Shown: positions 1-8,827 of the stretch, piece by piece
Layout of the letters: each line of letters starts with the position of its first letter
Numbering within the stretch: the first letter of the stretch is position 1
Origin: Candidatus Gallacutalibacter pullicola
GTDB taxonomy: Bacteria; Bacillota; Clostridia; Oscillospirales; Acutalibacteraceae
DNA length: 53,738 nucleotides
Direction: 5' to 3'
Assembly: GCA_018712265.1 (NCBI GenBank)
Contig: DVHF01000033.1
Coordinates: 1-53,738, forward strand
The notes under the pieces: model-generated
The model's database searches: none
Told to the model about the DNA's origin: nothing
Seen by the model: the letters and a program-made list of their open reading frames with translations, nothing else
Made by a program: the position numbers and the translations under genes

Positions 1-130
1 TTTAAGGGGGACAGGAGTCCCCCTTAAATGGTCTTTTTCCATCTTTTCTTCCATAAGAAAAGATGGGGCCGGCAGGGGTTTGGGGGCGCGGCCTGAGCCG
101 CCCCCAACGCCGGGACCTGCGAGGTCCGAT
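1..130. repeat. GC-rich hairpin string at left window edge
   Basis: This stretch holds a perfect palindrome at 1-28 (arms TTTAAGGGGGAC and its complement), a hairpin with arms around CCATCTTTTCTT at 39-66, and a GGGGGCG/CGCCCCC hairpin near 84-110. The arrangement resembles the hairpin strings found behind stop codons elsewhere in this window, in the orientation used behind a + strand gene. That gene would end just left of base 1, which cannot be verified here. Confidence 0.5.
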
Positions 131-257
131 AAAATAAAAAACAGTGAGGCTGTAAGCTTCAAAAATTCCCATTTGCCCATGCAGGGCGAAAATCTTTTAG
201 TTCGGTGAAGCCGAAAGCCTATAAGATTGTGCGCGTGCCCGGGCAGGGCAAAAAACC

Positions 258-358
258 ACAAGCCCGCCGCCGCGACACCGTACCCGCGGCAGCGGCATTC
301 CCGCGAAGCGTCAGCGGAGCGCGGCGCGTTTTACGTCCAGACTTAGTCTGGCTTGAAA
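258..358 (+). repeat. Intergenic repeat family D, copy 1
   Basis: The block runs from a CCGCCGCGACA motif through TTCCCGCGAAGCGTCAGCGG and ends in a small palindrome, CCAGACTTAGTCTGG. Related blocks occur at 13950-13998, 14115-14203, 31297-31395 and 36546-36635, and two of them lead directly into a family A element. No credible gene lies between base 1 and rpmG; the open frames here are low-complexity frames through the repeat. Confidence 0.55.
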
Positions 359-373
359 AGCGTGAAAAAGGGC

Positions 374-402
374 TTGACGCGGGCGTCAAGTTGTGATATA
401 GT
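374..402 (+). promoter_or_regulatory. Promoter for rpmG-secE-nusG
   Basis: TTGACG at 374-379 and TATAGT at 397-402 are separated by exactly 17 bases, a near-consensus sigma-A promoter. It lies about 110 bases upstream of rpmG and just after a family D repeat. Confidence 0.75.
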
Positions 403-514
403 ATTAGTACCTCGATCAAGGGGTATTTTTTTTGCGCCCTTCATTCAGAGGGAGGCCGTGGCCTTGGAACAATCCTTGGCCTGTCTATTTTTCCGTATTA
501 CGGGAGGTGCCGAT

Positions 515-664
515 ATGAGAGTCAAAGTCGTATTAGCCTGCACAGAGTGCAAACAGCGCAACTACAACACCAAGAAGAACAAGAAGAACGATCCGGACAG
601 ACTGGAAATGAACAAGTATTGCAGATTCTGCAGGAAACACACCCTTCACAGGGAGACCAAGTAA
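515..664 (+). CDS. rpmG: 50S ribosomal protein L33
   Basis: This 49-residue protein is a component of the large ribosomal subunit. It has two CxxC zinc-ribbon pairs (CTEC near the N-terminus and CRFC near the C-terminus), so it is the zinc-binding form of L33. The ATG at 515 follows GGGAGGTG and gives the normal family length; an in-frame extension to 353 has no family support and runs through promoter sequence. It is 14 bases upstream of secE, the usual rpmG-secE-nusG order in Firmicutes. Confidence 0.95.
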   Translation: MRVKVVLACTECKQRNYNTKKNKKNDPDRLEMNKYCRFCRKHTLHRETK

Positions 665-678
665 GGTCGGGAGGAACC

Positions 679-957
679 ATGGCAGAGGACAAGAAGAAAG
701 CGGAAGGCAAAAAGGCCGACGGCAAGAAGCCGGAGGACAAAAAGCCAAATGCGTTTGTAAGGGCCGGCCAGGGAAGCGCAAGGTTTCTGAAAGACTGCAA
801 GGCAGAGATCAAAAAGATTGTATGGCCCACGCCGAAAACCGTATTCAAAAATATGGGCGTGGTTCTTGTGACAATCGCTGTGATCGGACTGTTTATTTTC
901 GGTCTTGATATGCTGTTCACGAATCTGCTTGGCCAGATCATGAACGTCGCCGGCTGA
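679..957 (+). CDS. secE: Preprotein translocase subunit SecE
   Basis: SecE is the small membrane subunit that clamps SecY in the Sec translocon. The 92-residue product has a lysine-rich cytosolic head (residues 1-45), the conserved WPT motif at 49-51 and one hydrophobic segment at about 60-85, as in single-span Gram-positive SecE. The charged N-terminal extension of repeated K, D, E and G is somewhat long for the family. The ATG at 679 is preceded by GGGAGGAACC. It sits between rpmG and nusG, which supports the assignment. Confidence 0.95.
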   Translation: MAEDKKKAEGKKADGKKPEDKKPNAFVRAGQGSARFLKDCKAEIKKIVWPTPKTVFKNMGVVLVTIAVIGLFIFGLDMLFTNLLGQIMNVAG

Positions 958-974
958 GGATTCGGAGGATTACA

Positions 975-1496
975 ATGCAGGAAGGCGCAAGGTGGTACGT
1001 TGTCCATACCTATTCCGGGTATGAGAACAAGGTAGCTTCCAATCTCGAGAAAACAGTCGAAAACCGCCAGCTCCACGACCTGATCCAGGAAATCCGCGTG
1101 CCGACGGAAACGGTCACGGAAATCAAGGACAACAAAAAGCGCGAGGTGGAACGCAAAATCTTCCCCGGCTATGTCCTGGTAAAGATGATCCTGACGGACG
1201 AGTCCTGGTATGTGGTGCGGAATATCCGCGGCTGCACCGGGTTTGTCGGTCCTTCTTCCAAGCCTATCCCGCTCACGGACGCCGAAGTGGCCAAGCTGGG
1301 CGTGGAGACAAAAGAGGTTGAGGTTTCTTACAGCGTCGGAGATTCCGTCCACATCAACGGCGGCCCGCTGGAAGGGTTTGTCGGCCTTGTGGAGGAGGTC
1401 GATGTGGAGAAAAACCGCGTGCGCGTCATGGTTTCCATGTTCGGCCGCGAAACACCTGTCGAGCTCGAGCTCAACCAGGTCGAACTGGTGGAATGA
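975..1496 (+). CDS. nusG: Transcription termination/antitermination protein NusG
   Basis: NusG binds RNA polymerase and modulates pausing, Rho action and transcription-translation coupling. The 173 residues contain the N-terminal NGN domain (start WYVVHTYSGYENKVA, with FPGYVLVKM in the middle) and a C-terminal KOW domain (GGPLEGFVGLVEEVD). Length is typical. The start at 975 follows GGAGGATTACA. It is 17 bases after secE in the conserved secE-nusG pair and precedes the L11 operon. Confidence 0.96.
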   Translation: MQEGARWYVVHTYSGYENKVASNLEKTVENRQLHDLIQEIRVPTETVTEIKDNKKREVERKIFPGYVLVKMILTDESWYVVRNIRGCTGFVGPSSKPIPLTDAEVAKLGVETKEVEVSYSVGDSVHINGGPLEGFVGLVEEVDVEKNRVRVMVSMFGRETPVELELNQVELVE

Positions 1497-1621
1497 CGCT
1501 TTATTTTTCATCCGGTAATCAGCGGGAAACCGCTTATTATGAGGGGCTTTGCCCCTGTGGGAGGAACGGGAAAAGCCTTCCCTGTTCCGCCATCAACCAC
1601 GAATTTTGGAGGTGCAAGTAA
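1497..1621 (+). promoter_or_regulatory. nusG-rplK spacer with hairpins
   Basis: The 125-base spacer contains a GAGGGGC/GCCCCT hairpin near 1540-1557 and a larger hairpin built on GGAAC-GGGAA and TTCCC-GTTCC near 1563-1590, followed by the rplK ribosome binding site TTTTGGAGGTG. It may be an L11-type leader through which L1 represses its operon, but the L1-binding structure was not demonstrated. Confidence 0.35.
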
Positions 1622-2047
1622 ATGGCTCAAAAGGTTACGGGCTTCATTAAGCTCCAGATACCTGCTGGAAAAGCAACCCCGGCTCCGCCTGTTGGTCCGG
1701 CTCTCGGTCAGCATGGCGTAAACATCATGGCGTTCACGAAGGAATTCAATGAGCGCACCAAGAACGATGTGGGCCTCATTATCCCTGTTGTGATTACGGT
1801 CTATGCAGATCGCTCGTTCACGTTCATCACCAAGACCCCGCCTGCTGCTGTGCTGATCAAAAAGGCTTGCGGCATCGAGAGCGGATCCGGTACGCCGAAC
1901 AAGACGAAGGTCGCCAAGATCACCCGCGAACAGGTGAAGAAGATCGCCGAAACCAAAATGCCCGATCTCAACGCCGCTACCATCGAGAGCGCTATGAGCA
2001 TGATCGCCGGTACGGCCCGCAGCATGGGCATCGAAGTCGTCGACTAA
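1622..2047 (+). CDS. rplK: 50S ribosomal protein L11
   Basis: L11 is the large-subunit protein at the GTPase-associated centre and the thiopeptide binding site. The 141-residue sequence begins [18 protein letters not shown] and has the conserved [17 protein letters not shown] block and the C-terminal GTARSMGI segment. The start at 1622 is placed by TTTTGGAGGTGCAAGTAA immediately upstream. It is the first gene of the rplK-rplA pair, 57 bases before rplA. Confidence 0.97.
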   Translation: MAQKVTGFIKLQIPAGKATPAPPVGPALGQHGVNIMAFTKEFNERTKNDVGLIIPVVITVYADRSFTFITKTPPAAVLIKKACGIESGSGTPNKTKVAKITREQVKKIAETKMPDLNAATIESAMSMIAGTARSMGIEVVD

Positions 2048-2104
2048 TCACCCGGGTGGGAGGAACATTCATCCGACATTACCACTCAACAGGGAGGAAA
2101 ACCA

Positions 2105-2815
2105 ATGAAACACGGTAAGAAATATGTCGATAGCGCAAAGCTTGTGGATCGTTCCAAGCTGTATGATCCCAGCGAGGCTCTCGACCTTTGCGTAAAAACC
2201 GGGACCGCGAAGTTCGATGAAACTGTCGAGGTCCATGTAAAGCTCGGCGTCGACAGCCGCCACGCTGACCAGCAGGTCCGCGGCGCGATTGTCCTGCCGC
2301 ACGGCACCGGCAAGAAAGTCCGCGTGCTCGCTATCTGCAAGGCCGACAAGGCTAAGGCTGCTGAGGAGGCCGGTGCAGAGTATGTTGGTGCAGAGGACAT
2401 GATCCAGAAGATCCAGCAGGAAGGCTGGATGGATTTCGATGTCGTCATCACCAGCCCGGATATGATGGGCCTGGTTGGCCGTCTCGGTAAGGTTCTTGGT
2501 CCGCGCGGCCTCATGCCGAACCCCAAGGCCGGCACCGTTACCCCGGATATCGGCAAGGCTGTTGCTGAAGCTAAGGCCGGTAAGATCGAGTACCGTCTCG
2601 ACAAGACCAACATCATCCACTGCCCGATCGGCAAGGTTTCCTTTGGCGCTGAGAAGCTCCAGGAGAACTTCGATACACTCCTCAACGCGATCATCCGCGC
2701 GAAGCCTGCCGCTTCCAAGGGCCAGTATATCCGTTCCTGCGTTGTGGCTTCCACAATGGGCCCCGGCGTGCGCATCAACCCGAGCAGGGCTGGCACTGTA
2801 AGCGAAAACGCTTGA
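2105..2815 (+). CDS. rplA: 50S ribosomal protein L1
   Basis: L1 forms the mobile stalk at the ribosomal E site and usually represses its own operon. The 236 residues include the conserved [17 protein letters not shown] segment and the C-terminal STMGPGVRI motif. The start follows AGGGAGGAAAACC. Its TGA stop at 2813-2815 lies inside the -35 box of the next promoter, so the end of this gene and the start of the rplJL transcription unit share bases. Confidence 0.97.
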   Translation: MKHGKKYVDSAKLVDRSKLYDPSEALDLCVKTGTAKFDETVEVHVKLGVDSRHADQQVRGAIVLPHGTGKKVRVLAICKADKAKAAEEAGAEYVGAEDMIQKIQQEGWMDFDVVITSPDMMGLVGRLGKVLGPRGLMPNPKAGTVTPDIGKAVAEAKAGKIEYRLDKTNIIHCPIGKVSFGAEKLQENFDTLLNAIIRAKPAASKGQYIRSCVVASTMGPGVRINPSRAGTVSENA

Positions 2816-2840
2816 CAAACCGCACGGTTTGTGCTACACT
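2812..2840 (+). promoter_or_regulatory. Promoter of rplJ-rplL, overlapping the rplA stop
   Basis: A perfect TTGACA at 2812-2817 and TACACT at 2835-2840 are 17 bases apart. The -35 box contains the TGA stop codon of rplA. It gives rplJ-rplL a separate transcription start, which fits the need for four L7/L12 copies per ribosome. Confidence 0.85.
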
Positions 2841-2845
2841 TATAA

Positions 2846-2985
2846 ACGCTGTTCTGATTCCAAAGACAGCAGGTGCATTTGCTTAATGGGACACGCTCCC
2901 GGCCTGCCGAGGAAAGAGCAATTCATACCCAATTTTTCTTTTGGTTATGTATGCCCTTCCCGCGGCCTGTGGGAAGGGCTTTTTG
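2846..2985 (+). promoter_or_regulatory. L10-type ribosomal protein leader with attenuator
   Basis: The 5' leader of rplJ is about 180 bases long and ends in a 9-bp stem (GCCCTTCCC at 2953-2961 with its complement at 2971-2979) followed by TTTTTG. This is a terminator shape located between the promoter and rplJ, as in Firmicute L10 leaders where L10(L12)4 binding controls read-through. The family is assigned from position and the terminator; the L10-binding fold was not checked. Confidence 0.65.
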
Positions 2986-3027
2986 TATCCCGCAAATGCA
3001 ATCCGATTTCATGGAGGTGAATTACAG

Positions 3028-3564
3028 TTGCCAAGCGCAAAGATTTTAGAGCAGAAGAAGCAGGCTGTCGCTGAGCTCAGCGAAAAGCTGAAGGGTGCTT
3101 GCGTCGGCGTTGTCGTCGATTACAAGGGCATCACAGTGGCAGACGATACGAAGCTCCGTAAGGAACTGCGTGAAGCCGGAAACGAATACAAGGTTGTAAA
3201 GAACACGCTTCTTTCCCGCGCCCTCAAGGATGCGGGCATCGATGGAATGGATTCCGTTCTGGAAGGAACGACCGCCATCGCGATGCACACCGAGGATTAT
3301 GTTTCCGCTGCGAAGATTCTTTCCAAGTATGCCGAGGACAGCAAGACCTTTGAACTGAAGGCTGGTTTCGTCGACGGCAAGGTTGTGGATGCGGAGGCTA
3401 TCAAGAATCTGGCAAAGCTTCCGTCCAAGGAAGTCCTCATCGCCCAGACCCTGGGCGGCCTGAACGCTCCGATCACCGGATTTGTCACCGTCCTCAACGG
3501 CACGATGAAGGGTCTGGTTGTCGCGCTCAACGCCATTGCAGAGAAGCAGGGCGCTACCGCGTAA
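3028..3564 (+). CDS. rplJ: 50S ribosomal protein L10
   Basis: L10 anchors the L7/L12 dimers to form the ribosomal stalk. The chosen start is TTG at 3028, preceded by ATGGAGGTGAATTACAG. It gives 178 residues starting (M)[16 protein letters not shown], which matches the family N-terminus. The upstream in-frame ATG at 2941 lies in the leader before the attenuator and is not credible. Typical features are [10 protein letters not shown] and [10 protein letters not shown]. It is followed 43 bases later by rplL. Confidence 0.96.
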   Translation: MPSAKILEQKKQAVAELSEKLKGACVGVVVDYKGITVADDTKLRKELREAGNEYKVVKNTLLSRALKDAGIDGMDSVLEGTTAIAMHTEDYVSAAKILSKYAEDSKTFELKAGFVDGKVVDAEAIKNLAKLPSKEVLIAQTLGGLNAPITGFVTVLNGTMKGLVVALNAIAEKQGATA

Positions 3565-3607
3565 GTATTTTTTTAGAAAATTACATTTTATTTTGGAGGT
3601 TACTAAC

Positions 3608-3985
3608 ATGTCTGAGAAGGTTGTTAAGTTAATTGAAGATGTAAAGTCCCTGACAGTTCTCGAGCTCTCCGAGCTGGTTAAGGCTCTCGAAGAGGAGTTC
3701 GGCGTATCCGCTGCTGCTCCGGTTGCTGTTGCTGCTGCTCCGGCTGCTGACGCTGCTCCGGCTGCTGCTGAGAAGACCGAGTTCGACGTTATCCTCAAGG
3801 GCGCTGGCGCCAACAAGATCCAGGTTATCAAGGTTGTTCGTGAGATCACCGGCCTGGGCCTGAAGGAAGCTAAGGAAGTTGTTGACAACGCTCCGAAGGC
3901 TATCAAGGAAGGCGTTTCCAAGGATGACGCTGAGTCCATCCGCGCGAAGCTCGCTGATGTCGGCGCTGACGTCGAAGTAAAGTAA
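3608..3985 (+). CDS. rplL: 50S ribosomal protein L7/L12
   Basis: L7/L12 is the multicopy stalk protein that recruits translation factors. The 125 residues show the N-terminal dimerisation helix region, an Ala/Pro-rich hinge (about 35-55) and the globular C-terminal domain with [16 protein letters not shown]. The start at 3608 follows TTTTGGAGGTTACTAAC. The gene is the last of its block: a strong terminator follows at once, and rpoB, the common neighbour, is absent. Confidence 0.98.
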   Translation: MSEKVVKLIEDVKSLTVLELSELVKALEEEFGVSAAAPVAVAAAPAADAAPAAAEKTEFDVILKGAGANKIQVIKVVREITGLGLKEAKEVVDNAPKAIKEGVSKDDAESIRAKLADVGADVEVK

Positions 3986-4006
3986 TTCCATTTTTGGAGA
4001 ATCAGG

Positions 4007-4046
4007 CAGGCGGTCCCGATTGGGATCGCCTGTTTTTTGTTTTTTC
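4007..4046 (+). terminator. Rho-independent terminator of rplJ-rplL
   Basis: An 11-bp stem (4007-4017 pairing with 4022-4032, one G-U) with a 4-base loop is followed by TTTTTTGTTTTTTC. It closes the ribosomal protein block 22 bases after the rplL stop. Confidence 0.92.
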
Positions 4047-4069
4047 TTGAAATATAATTGGGATTTGGC

Positions 4070-4101
4070 TTTACAAGCGGAAACGGAAGCTATACTATAA
4101 T
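4070..4101 (+). promoter_or_regulatory. Promoter-like sequence of candidate small RNA
   Basis: TTTACA at 4070-4075 lies 17 bases before TACTAT at 4093-4098, within the AT-rich run TATACTATAAT. It points into a gene-free stretch that ends in a terminator at 4195-4227. Confidence 0.5.
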
Positions 4102-4103
4102 CG

Positions 4104-4227
4104 GGATGGGTCGCCGGCCAGAAACACGCCTGGAGGGGAACTGGTATTATATCACCTATCCAAAGGTTTGATGCTTTGGGAAAGAAGGAGCAGGGAGGTT
4201 TCCGTGTGCGGCGGAAGCCTCTTTTTT
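4104..4227 (+). ncRNA. Candidate structured small RNA, unassigned family
   Basis: Between a promoter-like sequence and an intrinsic terminator lie about 120 bases with no credible reading frame. An outer stem pairs 4104-4111 (GGATGGGT) with 4154-4161 (ACCTATCC) and encloses a CCAG/CTGG hairpin. A second hairpin pairs CCAAAG at 4160 with CTTTGG at 4174-4179; it shares two bases with the first stem. The 3' end is a 10-bp stem (4195-4204 with 4212-4221) followed by six T. I do not recognise the SRP, 6S or a known riboswitch consensus here. Confidence 0.4.
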
Positions 4228-4300
4228 CATGCAGGGATCTGTGTGGTCTCCGGGGGCCTCCGGGGCTGAGTGATTGCCGGTTCTGCGCCGCTTGGGGGAC

Positions 4301-4458
4301 CGCAAAAGCGTTCAGGGGAACCATCCACCGGATGGTTCCCCCTCTCTGTTTGCTCATCTCTCCGGGGCGCTTCGCGCTTTTTTACGGGGGCCAGCCCCCG
4401 CGCCCCCGCAGCCTTTTGAAAAAGGCTGGCGAAAACTTTATGTTTTGCTCACCTTTGG
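4301..4458 (+). repeat. Family A four-hairpin repeat, copy 1 (at trpA stop)
   Basis: The element holds four successive hairpins: one around AACCATCCACCGGATGGTT, one at GCGCTTCGCGC, one at CGGGGGCCAGCCCCCG, and one on CAGCCTTTTGAAAAAGGCTG. It ends GAAAACTTTATGTTTTGCTCACCTTTGG. The right end overlaps the last codons and the TGA stop of trpA. Other copies are at 14204-14350, 24403-24533, 32523-32678, 33016-33191 and 36636-36782. Confidence 0.85.
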
Positions 4459-5225
4459 AGTGACTGCTTCATTTGGGCTGCAAATTCCGCTGCATACGGC
4501 ACCGCCTCTTTCCCATACCGCGCTATTATCTTCACCACCGCGGATCCCACAATCACTCCATCGCATACCGCGCCGATTTCCCGCGCCTGCTCCGGCGTCG
4601 AGATCCCAAACCCCACAGCACACGGAATCTCCGGGTTCGCTTTCTTCGCCAGATCCACCATATGCCCGATATCGGTGGTGATCCGGCTGCGCGTCCCCGT
4701 CACGCCGAGCGAGGAAACGCAGTACAGGAATCCCTCCGCCTCCCGCGCAATCTGTGTGATCCGCCCTTCTGACGTGGGGGCAATCAGGGAGATCAGCTCC
4801 ATCCCGTATTTCCGGCAGACGGGCGCGAATTCCTCTTTTTCTTCGTAGGGAACGTCCGGCAGGATCAGCCCGTCCATGCCGATCTCCGCGGCTTCTTTCA
4901 TGAACCGTTCCGTGCCGTAGGAAAACACGACGTTTGCGTATGTCATAAAGACCATCGGAACGGATACCTCCCGCCGCAGATCGCGCACCATATCGAAGAT
5001 GCGGGTAGTGGTCGCCCCGGCGGACAGCGCCCGGCGGCTGGCTTCCTGAATGACCGGACCCTCGGCGGTGGGATCGGAAAACGGGATTCCCAGCTCAATC
5101 AGATCGGCCCCCGCCCCGGCCATCGCTTTCACGATTTCTGCTGTCGTTTCCAAGTCGGGATCCCCGCACGTCACAAACGGGATAAAAGCTTTTCCGTGAG
5201 AAAACGCTTCTTTGATGCGGCTCAT
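4449..5225 (-). CDS. trpA: Tryptophan synthase alpha subunit
   Basis: TrpA cleaves indole-3-glycerol phosphate to indole and glyceraldehyde 3-phosphate and channels indole to TrpB. The 258-residue TIM barrel has [19 protein letters not shown]. Glu44 matches the E. coli catalytic Glu49, while the position of catalytic Asp60 (ADGP in E. coli) is Glu55 (AEGP), a conservative change I believe occurs in other clostridial proteins. The start overlaps the trpB stop by ATGA. The last codons and stop lie within a family A repeat, so the element has shaped the very C-terminus. Confidence 0.96.
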   Translation of the reverse strand: MSRIKEAFSHGKAFIPFVTCGDPDLETTAEIVKAMAGAGADLIELGIPFSDPTAEGPVIQEASRRALSAGATTTRIFDMVRDLRREVSVPMVFMTYANVVFSYGTERFMKEAAEIGMDGLILPDVPYEEKEEFAPVCRKYGMELISLIAPTSEGRITQIAREAEGFLYCVSSLGVTGTRSRITTDIGHMVDLAKKANPEIPCAVGFGISTPEQAREIGAVCDGVIVGSAVVKIIARYGKEAVPYAAEFAAQMKQSLQR

Positions 5226-6406
5226 TCAAAAATCTCCTCCCCTCTGTACCGGGCGATCGCAGCGCAGTCCTTATCGCCGCGCCCGGAAATATTGATGACG
5301 ATGATCTGATCCTTTGCCATTTGGGGGGCAAGCTTACAGGCATATGCTACGGCGTGCGCCGACTCAATGGCGGGGATGATCCCCTCGGTGCGGCTGAGAT
5401 ACTCGAACGCGTCCACGGCCTGATCGTCGGTAACGGCGACGTATTCGGCGCGGCCCGTATCGTGCAGCCATGCGTGCTCCGGGCCGATGCCGGGATAGTC
5501 CAGCCCCGCGGAAATGGAGTATACCGGCGCGATCTGGCCGTATTCATCCTGGCAGAAATAGGATTTCATGCCGTGGAAAATCCCGAGCCGTCCGGTGGTG
5601 ATGGTGGCGGCCGTTTCAAAGGTATCCGCGCCGCGGCCGGCGGCCTCGCAGCCGATGAGACGCACGGACGGATCGCCAATGAAGTGATAAAACGCGCCGA
5701 TCGCGTTGGATCCGCCGCCGACACAGGCGAGTACGGCGTCCGGGAGACGTCCCTCCTTCTCAAGGATCTGCTGTTTAATCTCGCGCGAGATCACGGCCTG
5801 AAAATCGCGCACAATCGTGGGGAACGGATGCGGCCCCATGCAGGAGCCGAGGCAGTAATGGGTGTCTGAAATGCGGGCTGTCCATTCGCGCATCGTCTCG
5901 CTGACGGCGTCCTTGAGCGTCGCCGTGCCGCTCGTCACCGGGTGCACCGAAGCGCCCAGCAGACGCATTTTGTAGACGTTCAGGGCCTGGCGGCGCGTGT
6001 CCTCCTCGCCCATAAATACTTCACATTCCATGCCGAGCAGGGCTGCTGCGGTCGCGGTGGCAACGCCGTGCTGGCCCGCGCCCGTCTCGGCGATCAGACG
6101 GGTCTTGCCCATCTTTTTGGCGAGCAGCGCCTGTCCCAGCACGTTGTTGATTTTATGCGCGCCCGTGTGGTTGAGATCCTCGCGCTTGAGGTAAATTTTC
6201 GCCCCGCCGAGATCCTCCGTCATGCGTCTGGCGTAATAGAGCCGCGAGGGTCTCCCCGCATACTCGTTGAGAAGCTCGGAAAGCTCCCGCTGGAACTCGG
6301 GATCGTCTTTGTAGTGGTTGTAGGCATCCTCCAGTTCAATCACCGCGTTCATCAGCGTTTCGGGCAGGTACTGCCCGCCGTGGATGCCGAATCGTCCTTT
6401 GGACAT
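5222..6406 (-). CDS. trpB: Tryptophan synthase beta subunit
   Basis: TrpB is the PLP enzyme that condenses indole with serine. The 394 residues start [19 protein letters not shown]. They contain the PLP lysine in HTGAHKINN (Lys85) and the phosphate-binding loop [13 protein letters not shown] chose the ATG at 6406 because the family N-terminus starts there; an in-frame extension to 6508 would run back into trpF. It lies 8 bases after the trpF stop and overlaps trpA by 4 bases, which implies translational coupling of the two partner subunits. Confidence 0.97.
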   Translation of the reverse strand: MSKGRFGIHGGQYLPETLMNAVIELEDAYNHYKDDPEFQRELSELLNEYAGRPSRLYYARRMTEDLGGAKIYLKREDLNHTGAHKINNVLGQALLAKKMGKTRLIAETGAGQHGVATATAAALLGMECEVFMGEEDTRRQALNVYKMRLLGASVHPVTSGTATLKDAVSETMREWTARISDTHYCLGSCMGPHPFPTIVRDFQAVISREIKQQILEKEGRLPDAVLACVGGGSNAIGAFYHFIGDPSVRLIGCEAAGRGADTFETAATITTGRLGIFHGMKSYFCQDEYGQIAPVYSISAGLDYPGIGPEHAWLHDTGRAEYVAVTDDQAVDAFEYLSRTEGIIPAIESAHAVAYACKLAPQMAKDQIIVINISGRGDKDCAAIARYRGEEIFE

Positions 6407-6414
6407 TGGTTCTT

Positions 6415-7020
6415 TCAATCCTTTCTGGCGGCCCTGACGGCCGCGCATATTTTTTGAAAATCCTTGAAACCGCCCGTCTCCACGCCGCTGGAGAGATCCA
6501 CGCCCCACGGGCGCGCCGTCCGGATCGCCTCCGGGAGATTCTCCGGCGTGAGGCCCCCGGCGAGCAGGAACGGCCGTCCGGCGAGGGCCGCGAGCGACCA
6601 GTCGAATGTCAGACCGGATCCCTGCCCGCTGTCGAGCAGGATCCGATCCGCGGGAAAATCATGGATTCCGTCAAAATCATCGGGAGATCGCACCCGGAAC
6701 GCGCGCCACAGCTCTTTCCCCGGCGCGAGACTGCGCAGGGCGGCAAAGTACGCCGCGTCCTCATTGCCGTGAAGCTGTGCGATATCGATCGTCCCGTCAA
6801 GGAGCAGGGCGGCTATTTCCCCCGGCGGACGATCCACAAACACGCCCACGGCAGTTATGGACGGGTCCAGCCGTTCCCGCAGGGGGCGAACCTGCTCCGG
6901 CGTCAGGCTGCGGCGGCTTTTGGGGAAATTGATGATGAATCCGCACCAGTCCGGTCTGGCGGTGTTGACATAGTCGATGTCGCAGGGACGCGTCAGGCCG
7001 CAGATCTTGATCCGCGTCAT
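6415..7020 (-). CDS. trpF: Phosphoribosylanthranilate isomerase
   Basis: TrpF catalyses the Amadori rearrangement of phosphoribosylanthranilate to CdRP, the third step after chorismate. The 201-residue barrel opens with [17 protein letters not shown] and has [21 protein letters not shown] and [10 protein letters not shown], the standard family landmarks. The ATG at 7020 overlaps the trpC stop (ATGA). It is a separate gene from trpC rather than a fused trpCF. Confidence 0.95.
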   Translation of the reverse strand: MTRIKICGLTRPCDIDYVNTARPDWCGFIINFPKSRRSLTPEQVRPLRERLDPSITAVGVFVDRPPGEIAALLLDGTIDIAQLHGNEDAAYFAALRSLAPGKELWRAFRVRSPDDFDGIHDFPADRILLDSGQGSGLTFDWSLAALAGRPFLLAGGLTPENLPEAIRTARPWGVDLSSGVETGGFKDFQKICAAVRAARKD

Positions 7021-7820
7021 CGGGACGCCTCCCGCAAAGCGGCGAGCGCGGCGCATCTATCGTGGGATCGCATCAGAAATTCCCCGACGAGCGCGGCGTC
7101 GGCCCCGGCTTTCCGGAGTGCGGCGGCGTCCTGAGCACTGGAAACGCCGCTCTCCGCTACGTATATCACGCCGGGCGGGATATGCTCCCGCAGACGGGCG
7201 GCGTTCGAGAAATCGACGGAAAAATCCCTGAGATTGCGGTTGTTCACCCCGATAATTTCTGCCCCGGCCGATACGGCGGTTTCGATCTCAGCACTGTCAT
7301 GCGCTTCCACGAGCGCGGACAGCCCCAGATCATCGCAAATCTGCAAATATGCCGCGAGCGTCCCGCAGTCGAGCAGGGCGCAGATGAGCAGGACGCAGTC
7401 GGCCCCCATCAGCCGCGCCTGATAGATCTGGTACGGATCGACGGTAAAATCCTTGCGGAGCATCGGGAGATCGATCGCCGCGCGGACGTCCCGGAAAATC
7501 TCATCGGAGCCGAGGAACCATTTCGGCTCCGTCAGGCAGGAGATCGCGTCCGCCCCGGCCTTCTGATACTCGCGCGCGATGTCGAGATACGGGAATTCCT
7601 CCGAAATCACGCCCTTCGACGGCGACGCCTTTTTGATCTCGCAGATCAGCGACAGGCCGGGACGTTCCAGCGCCTGCCGGAACCGCTCCCCATGAGCGCG
7701 CCCCGCCTGACGGCACCGCTCCTGAAGCAGTTCCATGCTCTCCCCTGCCTTGTCCTGCTCCACGCGGCGCCGGGCGTGGGCGGCAATCGTTTCCAAAATA
7801 GTGGCAGCCATGGCGATCAC
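7017..7820 (-). CDS. trpC: Indole-3-glycerol phosphate synthase
   Basis: TrpC closes the indole ring of CdRP with loss of CO2 and water. The barrel contains [10 protein letters not shown] (substrate-binding lysines), [33 protein letters not shown] and VAESGVSS. Two starts are possible: GTG at 7820, which overlaps the trpD stop as GTGA and gives 267 residues, and ATG at 7811 (264 residues, [16 protein letters not shown]). I list the GTG because tight overlap is the rule in this operon, but the ATG is equally plausible. Confidence 0.94.
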   Translation of the reverse strand: MIAMAATILETIAAHARRRVEQDKAGESMELLQERCRQAGRAHGERFRQALERPGLSLICEIKKASPSKGVISEEFPYLDIAREYQKAGADAISCLTEPKWFLGSDEIFRDVRAAIDLPMLRKDFTVDPYQIYQARLMGADCVLLICALLDCGTLAAYLQICDDLGLSALVEAHDSAEIETAVSAGAEIIGVNNRNLRDFSVDFSNAARLREHIPPGVIYVAESGVSSAQDAAALRKAGADAALVGEFLMRSHDRCAALAALREASR

Positions 7821-8827
7821 CCGCGGGAAAGACCGATGATGTCGTCCAGCTTGCGCTGTGCCGCGCCGGAATCAATCAGGCTTTCCGCGGCCTTAATTCC
7901 CTCGGCAATCGTCGCAGCCTTACCGCCGATATACAGCGCCGCGCCCGCGTTCAGGCAGACGGCCTGCCGCCGCGCGCCGCGCTCTTTGCCGGAGAGAATA
8001 TCCCGCGTAATCACGGCGTTTTCCTGAGGGGTCCCGCCGCAAAGCTCCTCCTTGGCGCACCGCGCATATCCGAACTGCTCCGGCGTCAGCTCATACGACT
8101 GGAACCAGCCGTCGCGGATCTCGCACACCGATGTGGGCGACGACATGGAGATTTCGTCCAGCCCATCCTGTCCGAACACGACCATCCCGCGCGTAACGCC
8201 AAGCTTGCCCATCACCTGTGCCAGCGGCTCGACGAGCGATTCATCGTACACGCCCATCAGCTCACGGTTCGCGCCGGCGGGGTTCGAGAGCGGCCCGAGG
8301 ATATTGAACACGGTGCGGATGCCCAGCTCCTTGCGCACGGGCGCGACGTACTTCATGGAAATATGGTAATTCTGCGCGAACAGGAAACAAAATCCGTGCT
8401 CTGTGAGCAGGCGTGCGCTGTGCTCCGGCGAAATAGTGATATCCATCCCGAGAGCCTCAAGCACATCGGCCGCGCCGCTTTTGGAGGACGCCGCGCGGTT
8501 GCCGTGCTTGGCTACCGGGACGCCGCCCGCCGCGGCTACAAACGCGGAAGTTGTGGAAATATTAAAAGAATTCGCGCCGTCCCCGCCCGTGCCGACGATC
8601 TCGAGCGCATCCACATTGTGGAGCAGGCGGACGCAGTGCGCGCGCATCCCGGCGGCACAGGCGGTGATCTCGTCGATCGTCTCGCCCTTCATCGCGAGGG
8701 CGGTCAAAAACGCGGACATCTGGATCTGGCTGGCCTGCCCGCCCATGATCTCGTCCATCACAGCGGCGGCGGTATCGTAATCCAAATCCTGTTTGGCGGC
8801 AAGACGTACAATCGCTTCTTTAATCAT
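7817..8827 (-). CDS. trpD: Anthranilate phosphoribosyltransferase
   Basis: TrpD transfers phosphoribose from PRPP to anthranilate. The 336-residue protein has the glycine-rich [14 protein letters not shown] loop for PRPP and anthranilate, [21 protein letters not shown] and [17 protein letters not shown]. Its length is typical of a free-standing TrpD. It overlaps trpG by 8 bases and trpC by its stop codon, so it lies inside one tightly packed transcript. Confidence 0.96.
   Translation of the reverse strand: MIKEAIVRLAAKQDLDYDTAAAVMDEIMGGQASQIQMSAFLTALAMKGETIDEITACAAGMRAHCVRLLHNVDALEIVGTGGDGANSFNISTTSAFVAAAGGVPVAKHGNRAASSKSGAADVLEALGMDITISPEHSARLLTEHGFCFLFAQNYHISMKYVAPVRKELGIRTVFNILGPLSNPAGANRELMGVYDESLVEPLAQVMGKLGVTRGMVVFGQDGLDEISMSSPTSVCEIRDGWFQSYELTPEQFGYARCAKEELCGGTPQENAVITRDILSGKERGARRQAVCLNAGAALYIGGKAATIAEGIKAAESLIDSGAAQRKLDDIIGLSRG

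Noticed and set aside
522..1511. A 329-codon open frame on the minus strand opposite secE and nusG
   Set aside because: It lies fully antisense to two unmistakable genes and its translation has no family features; long antisense frames are common in GC-rich DNA.
4104..4227. Signal recognition particle RNA or 6S RNA
   Set aside because: The GGAAG..AGCAG tetraloop domain of SRP RNA is not present in the right form and the length and bubble structure of 6S RNA do not fit.
4176..4463. A 95-codon plus-strand frame after rplL
   Set aside because: It runs through the candidate RNA terminator and a family A repeat; the protein sequence is a translation of hairpins.
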